DNA of 64,000 bases from Tupaia tana (lineage: Eukaryota; Chordata; Mammalia; Scandentia; Tupaiidae). Location of the stretch: contig JAKSZU010000012.1 in the NCBI GenBank assembly GCA_026018925.1, forward strand, positions 47,048,858-47,112,857, in the 5' to 3' direction. The position numbers and the translations under genes were made by a program. Within the stretch, counting starts at the first letter, position 1; each line of letters opens with the position of its first letter. The notes under the pieces were generated by a model. It ran no database searches. It had not been told where the DNA came from and was given only the letters and a program-made list of their open reading frames with translations. Of the stretch, positions 33,346 through 44,760 are shown piece by piece.

Positions 33346-33509
33346 GATTTTGACTTAACAGATGAGAATACTGAGATTTGTGGAAGTTGAAGTCTGGTTC
33401 GTGGTCACACAGTTTATAGTTAGAGTTGAGGTTCTAACTCCAGCAATCACTAAATCTAGTTGCAGAATCTGTTCCTGTAACATTTCTTACCTCTAAATCA
33501 CCTTCAGAA

Positions 33510-34252
33510 AGAACTCTGCCTTGTGACTGTCATGTAATTGCACAAAAAATACTGTTGAAATAAAGAAGTCTAGAGTTGTGTATGACACATAGAGTAGGCT
33601 TATTATTTGCTCCTATCATTACTGTTATTATTAAATCAAATTGAAAATAAAATATTTTCATTTGTTAGAAGTTTATTTAAAAAATAAACTTTGCTGAAAA
33701 TGCTTTTTTCCCCAAAACAAGTGACATGTTTATATTTGTTTCTTTTTTTATTTTATTATTTTTTTAGAGGTTTTTGCCATAGGGCACGTGCGCTCGACAG
33801 ACAGGCAGAGAAACACAGAGATATAGAAAGCAAGAAATCATCCGCCAAGGGGGATGGCTATGCCGGAATCCCTTCTCCATTCTCCTCTCGGGATCTTGGT
33901 CATGCACACACACATGCCCGGCATGAGTTTTAAGCCACCGGGTCTGGGACATGAACCACGGTCGACTACGTGGAAGTCCAGCGACGTAGCTCTTATGCTA
34001 ATTGCTAGTCCCTATATTTGTTTATTTTTATATGTGTATAATTTCCCTCTCTTTCAGACATTTTGAGGGCACCATAATTTAGTTCCTCATCCCTCAGACC
34101 ATGGCTCACATCTTCACTTTTGCTGAGCTGCTGAGTTCGTGGTTCAGCATTTCTAATCCCAAAAGTGGATAAGCAGTGGGACCAAGGCAGCCAAGAATCT
34201 TGAAATGATTTCACTTTCATCGGGCATAATGCTCTCATCTGACATAATATAT
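33510..34252 (+). repeat. Long direct duplication, copy A (left of L1)
   Basis: Outside its own SINE it matches 37,430-38,168 in order: ACTGTT(G/A)AAAT, CAATTGAAAATAAAATATTTTCATTTGTTAG, then CAGACATTTTG, and finally CTTGAAATGATTTCACT plus CTGACATAATATAT. An L1 starts where it ends. Confidence 0.65.
33743..34013 (-). repeat. SINE family A, minus, in copy A
   Basis: Poly-T, then body reversed with a deletion in the middle, head ending GCTAATTGCTAGTCCC. TATATTTGTTT flanks both sides. It is absent from copy B. Confidence 0.88.
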
Positions 34253-34255
34253 ATA

Positions 34256-37200
34256 TATACTATGAGTAACTATATGCCAATGAACATGAAAATCTGGAGG
34301 AGCTGGACAAATTTATGGACACATGTAATCTACCATGACTGAATCAGGAAGACTTAGAAAGCCTGAATAACCCCATGTCAAGTAATGAGACTGAATCAGC
34401 AATAAATAACCTCCCAACAAAGGAAAGCCCAGGCCCTGATGGCTTCACAACTGAGTTCTATGAAACTTTTAAAGAAGAGATAACCTACATTCTGTACAAA
34501 CTACTTTTTTGTAGGAGAGGTTTTGGCTATAGAGGCATGTGCATGCTCACCAAAGAGACAGAGAGACACAGAGACACAGGAAGGAAGAAATCACCCCCCA
34601 CAATCCCTTCTCTTCCATTCTCCTCTTGGTATTTTGGGCATGCATGCATGTGTACCTGGTGTAAGGTTTAAGTCACCAGGTTTGGGCCTTGAACCGTGTT
34701 TGACTATGTGGGAGTCCAGCAACCTAACCATTATGCTATCTGCTGACCCCTCTACTCAAACTATTTTTTAAGATTAGAATAGAAGAAATCCTCCCAAATT
34801 CATTTTATGAAGCCTCCATTACCCTTATCTCCAAAACAGATAAGGAATAACAAAAAAGGAAAACTAAAGATTAAAATCTCTGATGAATATAGACACAATA
34901 ATTCTCAGCAAGATACAAGCAAATTATATCCAACAACACATAAAAAAGTTTATACAGCACAACCAAGTAGGCTTTATTCCTGGGGTGTAAGGGTATCTCA
35001 ACATATGGAAAATCATAAATGTCATACACCATATTAATAGAAAGAAAAATAAAAACCATATGATCATATCAATTGATGCAGAAAAAGCATTTGATAAAAT
35101 ACAACATCCCTTCATGATAAGCATCTTGGCAAAATTGGCATTGAAAAGACATTTCTCAACACAACAAAAGTCATCTATGACAAACCAATAGTTAACATTA
35201 TACTGAATGGTGAAAAGCTAAATGTTTTCCCACTAAAAATTGGAACAAGACAAGACTGCCGACTTTCTCAACTCCTCTTTAATATAGTACTGGAAGTACG
35301 TGCCAATGCAATCAGACAAGAGAATAAAATAAAGGGCATTCACATAGAGAAAGAAGTGAAATTGTCTTTATTGGTGGACAACATGATCATGTACATAGAA
35401 AATCCAAAAGAATCTGCATAAAACGTAAACCCTCCTGGAAGTGATAAATGAATACAACAATGTGACGGGAAACAAAATCAACACATAAAAGCTCTAACAT
35501 TTTGATACGCTAAAATCAAGCAGACTGAGGTTGAACTGAGGAAAGCAATTCCATTTATAATAACTCAAAAAATATAGGGCAGCTAGGTATATTATACCTA
35601 ACCAAAGAAGTCAAAGACCCTTACAAAGAAGACTATTAAAAAGTTTAAAAAGAATTTCAAAATGACACAAGTGGAAAGACATCCCATGTTCCTGGATTGG
35701 AAGAATTAATATAATCAAAATGTCAATTCTACCCAAAGTAATCTACACATTTAATGCAATCCCAATCAAATTACTGGGAACATACTTCATATATTTGGAA
35801 AAACAGTCATAGAATTTGTCTGTAATCATTAAAAAACCATGTATTGCCAAAGCAATACTGTGCAAGAAGAGTGGAGTAGGAGGCATCTCACTCCCTGACT
35901 CCATAATGTATTACAAAGTTATAATAATCAAAACAGCTTGGTATTGGCATGAAAACACATATGTAGATCAATGATAGATAATAAAAAATCAGGAATTAGA
36001 CCCCAAAACATACAGTCAATTGATCTTTGACAAAGGGCACCACACAATGCAATGGTGTAAAGAACATCTCTCTAGCAAATGGTGCTGGAAAATATGGCTA
36101 TCCACCTGCAGAAAGACAAAACTGGGTTTCTATCTCTCACCACTAATAAAAATGAACCCCAAATGAATCAAAGATCTAAACCTAAGACCTCTAACTATAA
36201 AATTACTCATGGAAAACACCAGGAAAACTCTTGGAAACATTGAAGTAGGCAAAAACTTCTTAAATAAGATCCCAAAGCATAGGCAATAATCCCAAATACA
36301 GATAAGCATGATTACATCAGATTAAAAGCTACTGCATTTCAAAAGAAACAATAATTAGAGTGAATCAACAACCCTTAAAATGACAGAATATATTTGCAAG
36401 TTATGCCTTCGATAAGAAACTGATAACCAGAATACGCAGGAAACTCACTATGCTCATCTCCCAATAAAAGATTCAGTTGAAGATGTGCAGATGAGCTGAC
36501 TGGACAACTCTCTAAGGAAGACATATGAGCAGCCAAAAATAATATGAAAAAAAATTCTCAACATCCCTATTATAAAGGAGATGCAAATCAAACTCACAGT
36601 TAAAACCACCTAAACCCAGTCAGATGGCTAATATTACGAAGAAAAAAATAAAAGTGGTAAGTGTGGGTGAGGCTGTTGAGAAAAGGGAAATCTCCTACAC
36701 TGTTGGTGGGAACGCAAATTACTACAGCCACTGTGGAGAACATTATGGAGGGTCCTCAAAACCCTACAAATAAAACTACCATGTGATCCAGCAATTTCAC
36801 TCCTCAGTATCTATTCAAATGATAGAAATGCACTCAGCTAGAAAAACGTTTGTATATTCATGTTTATTGCATCATTATTCACAACTGCTAAGGCATGGTA
36901 CCAGTCCAAATGTACATGAACAGACGAATAAATTGAAAAAGTGTATTACATATACACTATGGAATATTACTCAGTCATAAAAAGCAATGAGACCCTAACA
37001 TTAGATAGAAAGTGGACAAATATGGAAGATTTACTGCTACATAAAGCAAGACAGAATATGAAAGAGTAGCTTTGTATGTCCCCATTTAATATATACCGAA
37101 TGTCTGTACTCTATGGCAGAAACTTGGTAGAAACTGAAATATTGGATGGTATAAAAGCAGGGAGAGCAACTGTGGATGATAGAGACTGTGGGAGAAGGGT

Positions 37201-37425
37201 GGGAAATGACAGAAAATAAGAGAGAGGGAATCAAGGGGTAAAATGAAAGAAGCCAAAGCATTAATGAAACACAAAATGAAAAATTATCTGTTGAAGATAA
37301 TAAATATGGTAATATCTTTGACTGAGCCAATGTACAGTGTACTCTGGATGGGAAAATTCATTTTGTATGCTGCAATGATATACACTGAATGAATGTAATA
37401 AAGAAAAAGAAAAAGAAAAAAATTT
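34256..37425 (+). mobile_element. L1 LINE, 5'-truncated, ORF2 RT domain to 3' end
   Basis: Starts within ORF2 and continues through the RT and C-terminal regions to a 3' UTR ending GAATGAATGTAATAAAG plus an A-rich tail. Recognisable RT blocks include the [14 protein letters not shown] stretch (34,433-34,470). The active-site box near 35,372 reads LVDN rather than FADD, and many stops are present. It is a dead copy. Confidence 0.85.
34505..34750 (-). repeat. SINE family A, minus, in L1
   Basis: GGAGAGGTTTTGGCTATAGAGGC, reversed body, head ending CTATCTGCTGACCCC. ACAAACTACTTTTT / CAAACTATTTTTT flank it, a slightly decayed target duplication. Confidence 0.82.
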
Positions 37426-37544
37426 TAAAAAGAACTGTTAAAATCACAAAGTTTAGAGATGTAAATGATACATGAAGTAAACTAAATGTATACTATTATC
37501 ATTACTATCATTATTTAAACTTAGATTTTTTAAAAAAATAACTA

Positions 37545-37705
37545 TTTATTTGATTTTATCTGTTAAATTATTTTTAAATTTGACCAGAGAGAATAGCAGA
37601 GAGAAAAGGGAAAGTGAGAAAGCAAGCTGCCAGGTCTGAGACTTGAACTGTGGTTGGTCATGTGACAGTCCAGTGCCTTAACTACCACACCATCTGTCAG
37701 CCCCA
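37545..37705 (-). repeat. SINE family B, minus, in copy B
   Basis: TTTGACCAGAGAG, AAGCAAGCTGCCAGGTCTGAG, B-box remnant GACTTGAACTGTGG, head ending CATCTGTCAGCCCC. Confidence 0.78.
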
Positions 37706-37852
37706 CTGTGGTTATTAAAGCCAATTGAAAAATAAAATATTTTCATTTGTTAGAAATTTAGTAAAAATATCAACTTTTCTGTAAATGTTTCTGTTCCCCA
37801 GAAGAAGTGTCATGTTTATATTTGTTTATGTTATATGTAATATAATATAACA

Positions 37853-37932
37853 TTGAGTCGTCAGAGAAGTCATGATGCATTTTTTCATAGAAAAACGTAC
37901 AAAAATACATCATGATGCTTACAATGATCCAA
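37853..37932. mobile_element. Mariner-like MITE, copy 2
   Basis: Same 80-bp inverted-repeat structure as at 30.8 kb: TTGAGTCGTCAGAGAAGTC at one end, AATGATCCAA at the other, about 80% similar. Copy A of the duplication lacks it and gives the empty site. Confidence 0.7.
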
Positions 37933-38384
37933 TATATAATAATAATTAACATAGCTCTCCTTCAGACATTTTGGGACACCATTTAGTTCCTAGAAACTTA
38001 GTCCATAGTACATGTCTTCACTTTTGGTGAGCTCTGAGTTTCACAGTGAAGGACACACCATCACTAATCCCACAGGTGGAAAACTAGTTGGGACCAAGGT
38101 AGTCTGAGAACCTTGAAATGATTTCACTGTCATCTGGTGTAATACTCTCGCCTGACATAATATATTTGGTTTCTCAGATGCAAAAATTCTATTCCTCTCT
38201 TTTACTATTCAATGATTTCTACTTCTCTATCTATTCTTCCCTTATATTTCCTTCTTTCTCACAGGCTTCTTAATAAATTTAAAGCTTCAACATGATGGAC
38301 TAACACCTTGCTATTATGAATCCATTTTCACATGACATTATCTCATTTACTATTCACAACAATTCCACTAGAGAAAGGCAGATC

Positions 38385-39060
38385 TTGTTTTTTTTTTAAC
38401 CAATCCATCTGTTCTTTATTATTATTATTATTTCTTTCCTTATCTAGGTTAGTATCCACAGTCCATTCTTTTGATAATACTTCGACAGTGTCCTAAGTTT
38501 TCTTGTCCTTTGCTATTTTATCATCCTCTTCAAAAAAAAAAAAAGCCTAATCCCAAATGAAATTAAATAAGTGCTTTCTCTGGGTCCATATTTGAGCAGC
38601 TACACCTTGCTGAAGCAATTTGTTTGTATTGTAAATTTGTGATAATCTCCTCAAACATGTTCTTAGTACAGGCTAGAATTTCTCTTCTGTTTCTCTTACC
38701 AGTTTACTTGCCATGCTCATGATTTGCTCACATCGCTTATTCTGTTCAATATTATGACTCTACTATGCCCCTCACCTTGGATGCAATCTCACCTCTAATG
38801 TGACAGGGATGACATGAGCCATCATCTTGGAACTTCCTTGTATACTCATTACCACTACTGCAAATTAGTGAATATTTGCAACAATTACATCCTCAATTTC
38901 TTCTGCTATGTAGAGAACCTGCCCTTCCTTATGGATTAGGGAGTTCTCCATCTATAGTTTTGATCTCTGTATGCTTAGGATGCCATTCATCCTTTCTCTC
39001 TGATCTGGATTATCCCCACTGGCTTTTTTAAATGTCCACATTTCTCCCATCTGAAAATAA
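38385..39060 (-). pseudogene. Processed retrocopy, minus, parent not recognised
   Basis: On the minus strand a charged coding-like sequence runs from about 39,050, with pieces such as GQVLYIAEEIEDVIVANIH, QIMSMASKLVRETEE and KIAKDKK. An (AAT)n-AATAAAG signal (38,409-38,430) is followed by an A run at 38,391-38,399. Stops and frameshifts break it. This is typical of a processed pseudogene, but I cannot name the source gene. Confidence 0.5.
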
Positions 39061-39320
39061 AAATCTGAAATCAAAGTGAAAATCCCACAATGCCCAATCC
39101 TCATCCTGCGATTGGATCATTGCAAATGAGTTTAAATTAAATGAAAATGCTCAGTAAAAAGCAAAGCCTTTTAGATATCGAAAAGGCAAGGTATTTGATG
39201 AAATCAATGTACAAAATATCAAGATCCTCAACAAGGGCAGTTAGGCATTTGCTTTCTGAACAGAAAGGGGAGGAGAAAATGAGTAAAGGAACTCCAGTGA
39301 CTTGGGCATTGCTGTGGTTT

Positions 39321-39722
39321 GACTATCATGTCATCTGAAACCCCATGATGTGAGGATACCCAGTGGGGCAGCGCTGGGATGTGAGGCAACTGGGAAGTAC
39401 CTGGGACATGGGAGAGTGGGTCTCTCAGGAGTAATCAGTGCCAGCTCCTGGGAGAGAAGTGGTTTTCATTAGTTAGTTCCCCCAAGAGGGGTTGTTGTAA
39501 AAGCAAGCTGGCTGCTCACGGTCTCTGTCGACCCCTCTTTGCACATGCCTGCCTTCCTTCCTGTTTCTTTCAACCGTGCAGTGACCGGACCAGATTCCAG
39601 GCCCATGCCTTTAAACTTTCTAGTCACCAGAATCATGAGCCAAATAAACCTATTTTCTTTATAAATCTCCGTCTCACTCAGGTGCTTCTGTTAGAACTAC
39701 ACAACGCAGTCAACAGACGTTG
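39321..39722 (+). repeat. MaLR (MST/MLT-type) LTR
   Basis: GCTGTGGTTTGACTATCATGTCATCTGAAAC start, GTTAGTTC in the middle, GAGCCAAATAAACCTATTTTC, then CTCAGGTGCTTCTGTTA and the GCA-ACAGAC end. The order is that of MST/MLT1 LTRs. Confidence 0.78.
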
Positions 39723-40150
39723 CATATTACCACCAAAGACACTGTATCAGTCTGATGTGCAGTGTTTTCTCTGACCTCCTGCTCTACAACCAATTTAAGC
39801 CAGTAAGAATGTTAAAGAAATAGCAAAAAAGCTTTTATTTTTAATAATATTTTATTGAGGAAAAGGTAGTATGCACAAGATAATTTGTCACTTGAAGAGA
39901 GTTGCAGAGCCGTTTTCACTCCTCTGGCCGTTCACCTTTGTGTGTAATGGTGGTACGCAGGAAGAAACAGTGACAGGGAGATAGGGTTACCATCAGTGAT
40001 GGATTAATTTTACAATTCTCAGTCTTAAAGCTCAGTGATCATTGTGGACAGTAAACTTCAGCTTCATAAGTAGTTTCTGCAGAGTAGTTTTACCCCATGA
40101 AATTCGACTGATACCTCTTTTTCTTTTAATTTGTAGGGGTACGAGCCGGG
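39723..40150. other. Region 3' of MS4A12
   Basis: Includes what would be the 3' UTR of the minus-strand gene. No clear AATAAA-plus-cleavage combination could be fixed. No other gene is seen. Confidence 0.3.
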
Positions 40151-40159
40151 AGATCATTA

Positions 40160-40282
40160 TTTGTGGATGGAGCTGAGGAATAGTCTGGTGCCATGGAGCT
40201 CTTTCCTCACACAGCTGGATTAACCTCAGTTACTCTGGAAAGAATGAGTGAAAACAAGTACTAATGTTATTGCAGTCCGATT
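40160..40282 (-). pseudogene. MS4A12: MS4A12 tail exon remnant
   Basis: On the minus strand NRTAITLVLVFTHSFQSN aligns without gaps to the human tail around TTTNMSVLV and YESN, then TGA stops it. A further piece, SSMAPDYSSAPSTNND, follows in another frame. The acceptor could not be identified with confidence, so the 5' edge is approximate. Confidence 0.6.
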
Positions 40283-40405
40283 CAGTCTCCTCTTCCCCCA
40301 TCAGAGTCAGGGTTAAAGTGGGCTCCAGTAAGCCTAGCAGACATGTAAGTCTGAATTTCTACAGCACATACTCAAATTATTTGATAAGGAAGTGGCTGAA
40401 CTCAC

Positions 40406-40495
40406 CTAAATGACAAAATAGGATGTGGCAAAAGTTACGAAGAACTCCAGGAAGGAGAAGATCATGAGCATGACTGAAATTCCTTTCCCCAACAC
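40406..40495 (-). pseudogene. MS4A12: MS4A12 exon, fourth membrane segment, ends in stop
   Basis: 90 bp. VLGKGISVMLMIFSFLEFFV is followed by TFATSYFVI and then TAG as the last codon before donor GTGAGT. In the human protein this position is Gln (CAG), so a single C-to-T change explains the stop. It would remove the C-terminal cytoplasmic tail. Confidence 0.85.
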
Positions 40496-40574
40496 CTGAA
40501 ATCAGAAACAAATAGCCTGAAATTTGGGTTTGTTTGAAACCTTACACAATGTTTCAAATGTTATTGACTTGGGC

Positions 40575-40740
40575 CTTGCAGGTGGTGTGGTGGTTAAGGG
40601 CACTGTACTCCCACATGGCTGTCCATAGTTTGAGTCCCAGACCTGGTGGCTTGCTTTCTCACTTTCCTTTTCTCTCTCTCCCCTCTCTGGTCAAATAAAA
40701 TATAAATAAATAAATAAAATAATTCTTTAAAAAATGTTAT
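40575..40740 (+). repeat. SINE family B
   Basis: GGTGGTGTGGTGGTTAAGG head, GAGTCCCAGACCTGG B-box side, CT-rich tract, TCTGGTCAAATAAAATATAAATAAATAAAT tail. Lies in the MS4A12 intron close to the fourth-segment exon. Confidence 0.85.
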
Positions 40741-41224
40741 TACCTCATTGAGTGCTATTGGTTCTACTCAACTCACTACATAATTATTTCTCCATTATCA
40801 TCAAATGTTTACTTTAGGCATTTGTAATGTCAGGCATTTGTAAGTTGTTACTTTAGGCATTTGTAATTAGGCATGTGAGTTTGTTTTGGATTTTCTTGAA
40901 AATGTCAAAAGATATTCCTTTTGCCAAGCAACTATTTCCTTTAGAAGTATTAAAAAGAAGGTAGATTTATTTTCTTTGAAATGGGCTCTTTGTTTTCATT
41001 AATATAAAAATTTACTCACTCATTAAAAATAAATCAGCAACATAGAAACCATATGATCATCTGAAATGTCACTGCTTAGAAATAGTCAAAATGATCATCA
41101 ACGACTATTTTTCTTGATAGAGAGACAAAAGGCAGATAGGAGAATGGATCTATGGAGAGAAAGGAAGAGACAGGATAAAATGAGTGAGCAAGAGAGGGAA
41201 TGAGAACAAGCAAGAGAGAGAAAC

Positions 41225-41535
41225 ATTCATATATATATATATATATTTATGTATGCATAATATATATTTGCATACATACATATTACATATGTATGTGTGT
41301 GTGTGTGTGTGTGTATGTGTATGCAAGCCAGAGATAGATAGAAAGAGAAGAAGGATAATATCCCACTTCTCAGTGGACCGTGGTTCTCACAATCCCTTCT
41401 CCATTTCCCATTCTATAGGAATTTGAGCACACGCATTAATGTGCCCATTGTGCTTTGTAAGCCACGACAGTTGGGATTTGAACTATGTTGGCCGTGTGGG
41501 TTCCAGCTCCCTTAATCAGTAGGCCATGGGGATGA
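41225..41535 (-). repeat. Decayed SINE and (TA)n/(TG)n repeat
   Basis: ATATATATATAT at 41,231-41,246 and GTGTGTGTGTGTGTGT at 41,296-41,312, followed by reversed SINE body with CACAATCCCTTCTCC and a decayed head. Intronic. Confidence 0.6.
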
Positions 41536-41639
41536 CCCAGAATAAAATCATGCTATATTTCCTATTTTGAAATCAAAGTATTAAGTTTACTTAATTTTAA
41601 AAGAAGAAAAAGAACTGAAGTCACAGTAAGTCTGCTGAG

Positions 41640-41860
41640 CCAATGCATGGTGTATGGTAGTTAACATGGCTGAATCTCATAAGTCCAACCACATGGTTTG
41701 AGACACCGACTCAGTGGCTTAAAAACTCATCAGGTATGTGTGCCTGTATGCCCAAAAGGAGGGAAAAATAGAGACGGGTTTGCAGCATAATTATTCCCCA
41801 TGGGATGTGCTTTCTCACTGCACCCTCTCATCTCTTGTTCTGTCATGTGCCCTCAGGCAG
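41640..41860 (+). repeat. SINE family A, decayed
   Basis: GAGCCAATGCATGGTGTATGG, GGTTTGAGACACCGACTCAGTGGCTTAAAAACTCA, body with CCCATGGGATGTGCTTTCTCACT. Faces the next copy. Confidence 0.6.
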
Positions 41861-41861
41861 A

Positions 41862-42065
41862 TTTTTATTTATTTATTTTTTGCCATAGTTGTTGTGTGCT
41901 CACCAGGGAGAGACAGAAAGTACGAAATCACTCCCACTCCCTAGGGAAGATGGCCACATCACAATCCCTTCTTCTCCATCCTCTTAGGATTTGCAGTAAG
42001 TCATTGGGTCTGGGACTTGAACCATGACTGAACCTTTAACCCCATGTCATCTGCTAGCTCTAGCT
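41862..42065 (-). repeat. SINE family A, minus, decayed
   Basis: TTTTTTGCCATAGTTGTTGTGTGCTCACCAGGGAG, CACAATCCCTTCTTCTCC, head ending ATCTGCTAGCTC. Inverted partner of the preceding copy. Confidence 0.65.
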
Positions 42066-42299
42066 CTGGCAAAATTACAAGAAAATAAAGAATGAAATTT
42101 AGATCTGCTAAAGTAAACAAAAATGTTTATGGAAGAAGTTGAAATCATTTTTAACCTAAAGCTTTAATATTTGATAGTATTAAATGATTGTTCATTATGA
42201 AAAAAATTATATAGTTAGCACTTGTACATCTCTCATTTTACCTCTCCTCTTATTACTTACCAGAGTCTGGTGCCTATTTCAATTGTTTTTTAAGATAAG

Positions 42300-42553
42300 T
42301 GTTTTTTTGTTTTTGTTTTTGTTTTTGTTTTTCTATATTGCACATATGCTTCCTAGAGAAACAGAGCTAGATAGAGAAAGTAGGAAATCAACCCTCAGGA
42401 GTGATGGTCACGCCACAGTCCCTTCTCCTCCATTCTCCTCTTGGGATTGGGCACACACACATGTAACTGGTGTGAGTTTCAAGCCTCCAGATTTAGGACT
42501 TGAACTGTGTGGGAATCTAGCGCCTTAACCACTAAGCTACCTGATAGCCGCAA
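42300..42553 (-). repeat. SINE family A, minus
   Basis: (TTTTTG)n run then CACATATGCTTCCTAGAG, reversed body, head ending CTACCTGATAGCC. Confidence 0.72.
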
Positions 42554-42849
42554 CTATTAGATTTTTTGTAGAGTTAAACCTACTGTATTTAGTTCTGTGA
42601 CTATCATTTCCATAGTTATTCAGTCTTAGTTGACTTCATGGAGTACTACATTCACCTTTTATCCAATTACTTTGCACCTGTTTCTCCTAGAATAGGTTAT
42701 TCTCTATCAGTTTTCAAATTCAGTTATTTTCCTTTACAGGGAATTTGTTTTTCAAATATGTCTGAATACTTTTGTTTTCCTAAAAAATTAACATGATTCT
42801 CTAATTCAGGAACATAAATTACCGTTAGGTTGGATCAACTCTGTCTATG

Positions 42850-43250
42850 GTTCAGGTTAAGGTTCGTCCCTCAAAGGCTTCTGTTTTGGAACTTAGTTCC
42901 CAATTAAATTGTGTTGGGAAATGGTGAAACCTCTGAGTGGATCATGGTGATAGAATCATGGAAGAACCAACCTTGTGAATGGATTAATTCAGTCTCCTGA
43001 GAGACTGAGTTCTAGCTCTTATGAAAAGGGCTTAGTTCTTATTTTCAGGTGGTCATAAAAATGTCTCCTCGGCTGCTCTCTTTCTGCACTTGTTGATCAT
43101 TCCCTCTGCTTTTGTCAGATGTGCTGTAGCTGGCCTGATGCCAGTCACATGTGGTCAGACATTCTGGCTACTGGTCAAATAGAACTCTAGTTTTCATCAT
43201 TCAGTCCCAGGAATTTCTGTAAAGAACACAATAGCAGACTAAGATAACTA
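42850..43250 (+). repeat. MaLR-like LTR, diverged
   Basis: Contains GAATGGATTAATTCAGTCTCC, TTAGTTCTTATTTTC, a cysteine-codon-like TGCTCTCTTTCTGCAC block, and an AGCAGACTAAGATA end. The order resembles MLT-type LTRs. Older than the copy at 39.3 kb. Confidence 0.5.
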
Positions 43251-43875
43251 TCTTCCATGTATATCATCTCTCTAAATACTTCTCATGTTTTTTCTTGCAC
43301 ATTACCATGACTACACCTCTACTCTCTACCATTTTTATCTGAGTCCATTATGTTTCTTTTTGTATGTGACTTCCTTATAAAATATATAATAGTGAATTTT
43401 GGTATTCAATTGATTTCTATAGCTCTGCAATGTTCTTTTTATTCATTCTTTTACTTTATTATTAAGATTTTCAATAGCACAACATTCTTATGAAGAATCT
43501 TGAATTGATTATAAGATAATATTGCTTCAGTCTTTGAATTTCTCTAGTAAAAATTTATGTCTGTCATTGCCACATTCTTACTCTAAAATAAAAATTCATT
43601 CAGTAACTTGACTATCTTATTTATGTAAACTCTCAATTTGGAAAATAATTTCTGGGTGATTCTTAGGAGTCTTAGAGGTCAATCCAAATCCTTTCCCATT
43701 GTCAATGTGATTAACATTGAGATGGGTGAGTAAGAGATGCCCTTTCTGTCGTAGTCCTTAGGTAGAGGTAATTTACTTTGTTCCATAGTAGTAGAGATCA
43801 CATGACTAGGGGTAGGGTCGGAATACAAAAAAGATATTTTCTACTAGAGTTTCTGACAGTAAGAAAAGATAAAAA
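43251..43875. other. Intronic, nothing recognised
   Basis: AT-rich intron sequence without a domain-bearing frame or a clear repeat. Confidence 0.4.
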
Positions 43876-43877
43876 CA

Positions 43878-44030
43878 GGGGCCAGTACATGGTGTGGTTG
43901 TTAAGGTGCTAGACTCTCACAAGGCTGACCATGGTTTAGTCCCAAATCTGGTAGCTTGCCTTATCACTTTCACTCTTTCTGTCTCTTTTACTCTCTGTAG
44001 TGAGGCCGTATTACCTATAGCGAATTAAAA
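43878..44030 (+). repeat. SINE family B
   Basis: GGGGCCAGTACATGGTGTGGTTGTTAAGGTGCTAG head, CT-rich middle, end at about 44,030. It abuts a family A copy. Confidence 0.72.
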
Positions 44031-44031
44031 T

Positions 44032-44320
44032 AATCAGAACCAACAGATGGCACAATGATTATATCACTGGACTCCCACATATTTGACCATGGTTCGAATC
44101 CTGGACCCTGAAGCTTAAAACTCATGCCAGGCACGAGTGCATGTGTGCCCAAAATCTCAAGAGGAAAATGGAGGAGAAAGGATTGCATCATGGCCATGTG
44201 CAGGGGGCATTTGAGGGGGTGGTTATTTCTTGCTTTCTGTCTTTCCATCTCTCTCTGTCTCACTGGCAAATGCATGTGCTTTATAACAAAAAACTCTTTC
44301 AAAACATAAATAAGTAAATA
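44032..44320 (+). repeat. SINE family A
   Basis: AACCAACAGATGGCACAATGATTATATCACTGG head, GGTTCGAATCC B box, body, TTTATAACAAAAAACTCTTTC end. Ends about 100 bp before the MS4A12 third-segment exon's donor side. Confidence 0.8.
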
Positions 44321-44420
44321 AAAATACAATAATAATAATTAATTAAATAAATTTTAAAAATAGGTTCACTCCTTTAGAGTGAAAAGGAAGCAAGCATGTA
44401 GTAGATTATATGATACTTAC

Positions 44421-44537
44421 CACAGCCCCATAGTCTTCGATAAATTCAACTTTGATGGACACATCATGCCCCAGCAGACCCACTCCAATAAGAGAAATGA
44501 TTGCACTAGTTATATTCATTAATAGACTGCTTGTAAA
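44421..44537 (-). pseudogene. MS4A12: MS4A12 exon, third membrane segment and second loop
   Basis: 117 bp, 39 codons, phase 0. It encodes LLMNITSAIISLIGVGLL followed by an extracellular loop ending IEDYGAV. Acceptor TTGCCTCCATTAG, donor GTAAGT. Open throughout. Confidence 0.87.
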
Positions 44538-44654
44538 CTAATGGAGGCAACAGAAAAAGTAAATTTTATATTGGATAAATGAAATTAAACAATAATTAAA
44601 TAATAATCTACTTTAATGGTTTTCAATATTTTAAATTGAGAAACAGTTTTTGTT

Positions 44655-44760
44655 GCTGTTTTTAGACAAGATCTTGCTATGTCGTGATCCTTCTACCTCG
44701 TCCTCCCAAGTGGCTGGAACTTCAGGCTCAGGCTGGCAGGCCAGCTTTTTTTAAAAGTTG
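44655..44760 (-). repeat. 7SL-RNA-like SINE scrap, minus
   Basis: AGACAAGATCTTGCTATGTCG, GTGATCCTTCTACCTCGTCC and TCCCAAGTGGCTGGAACTTC follow the order of a reversed 7SL/FLAM-type monomer with a deleted middle part. Confidence 0.5.

Larger units (their letters stand above)
37430..38168 (+). repeat. Long direct duplication, copy B (right of L1)
   Basis: Begins directly after the L1 A-rich tail. It matches copy A except for a family B SINE (37,545-37,705) and the MITE (37,853-37,932), both missing from copy A. Confidence 0.65.

Noticed and set aside
30000-39000. Search for MS4A13, the expected downstream neighbour of MS4A12
   Set aside because: No exon with MS4A motifs was found in this direction; it is probably outside the window.
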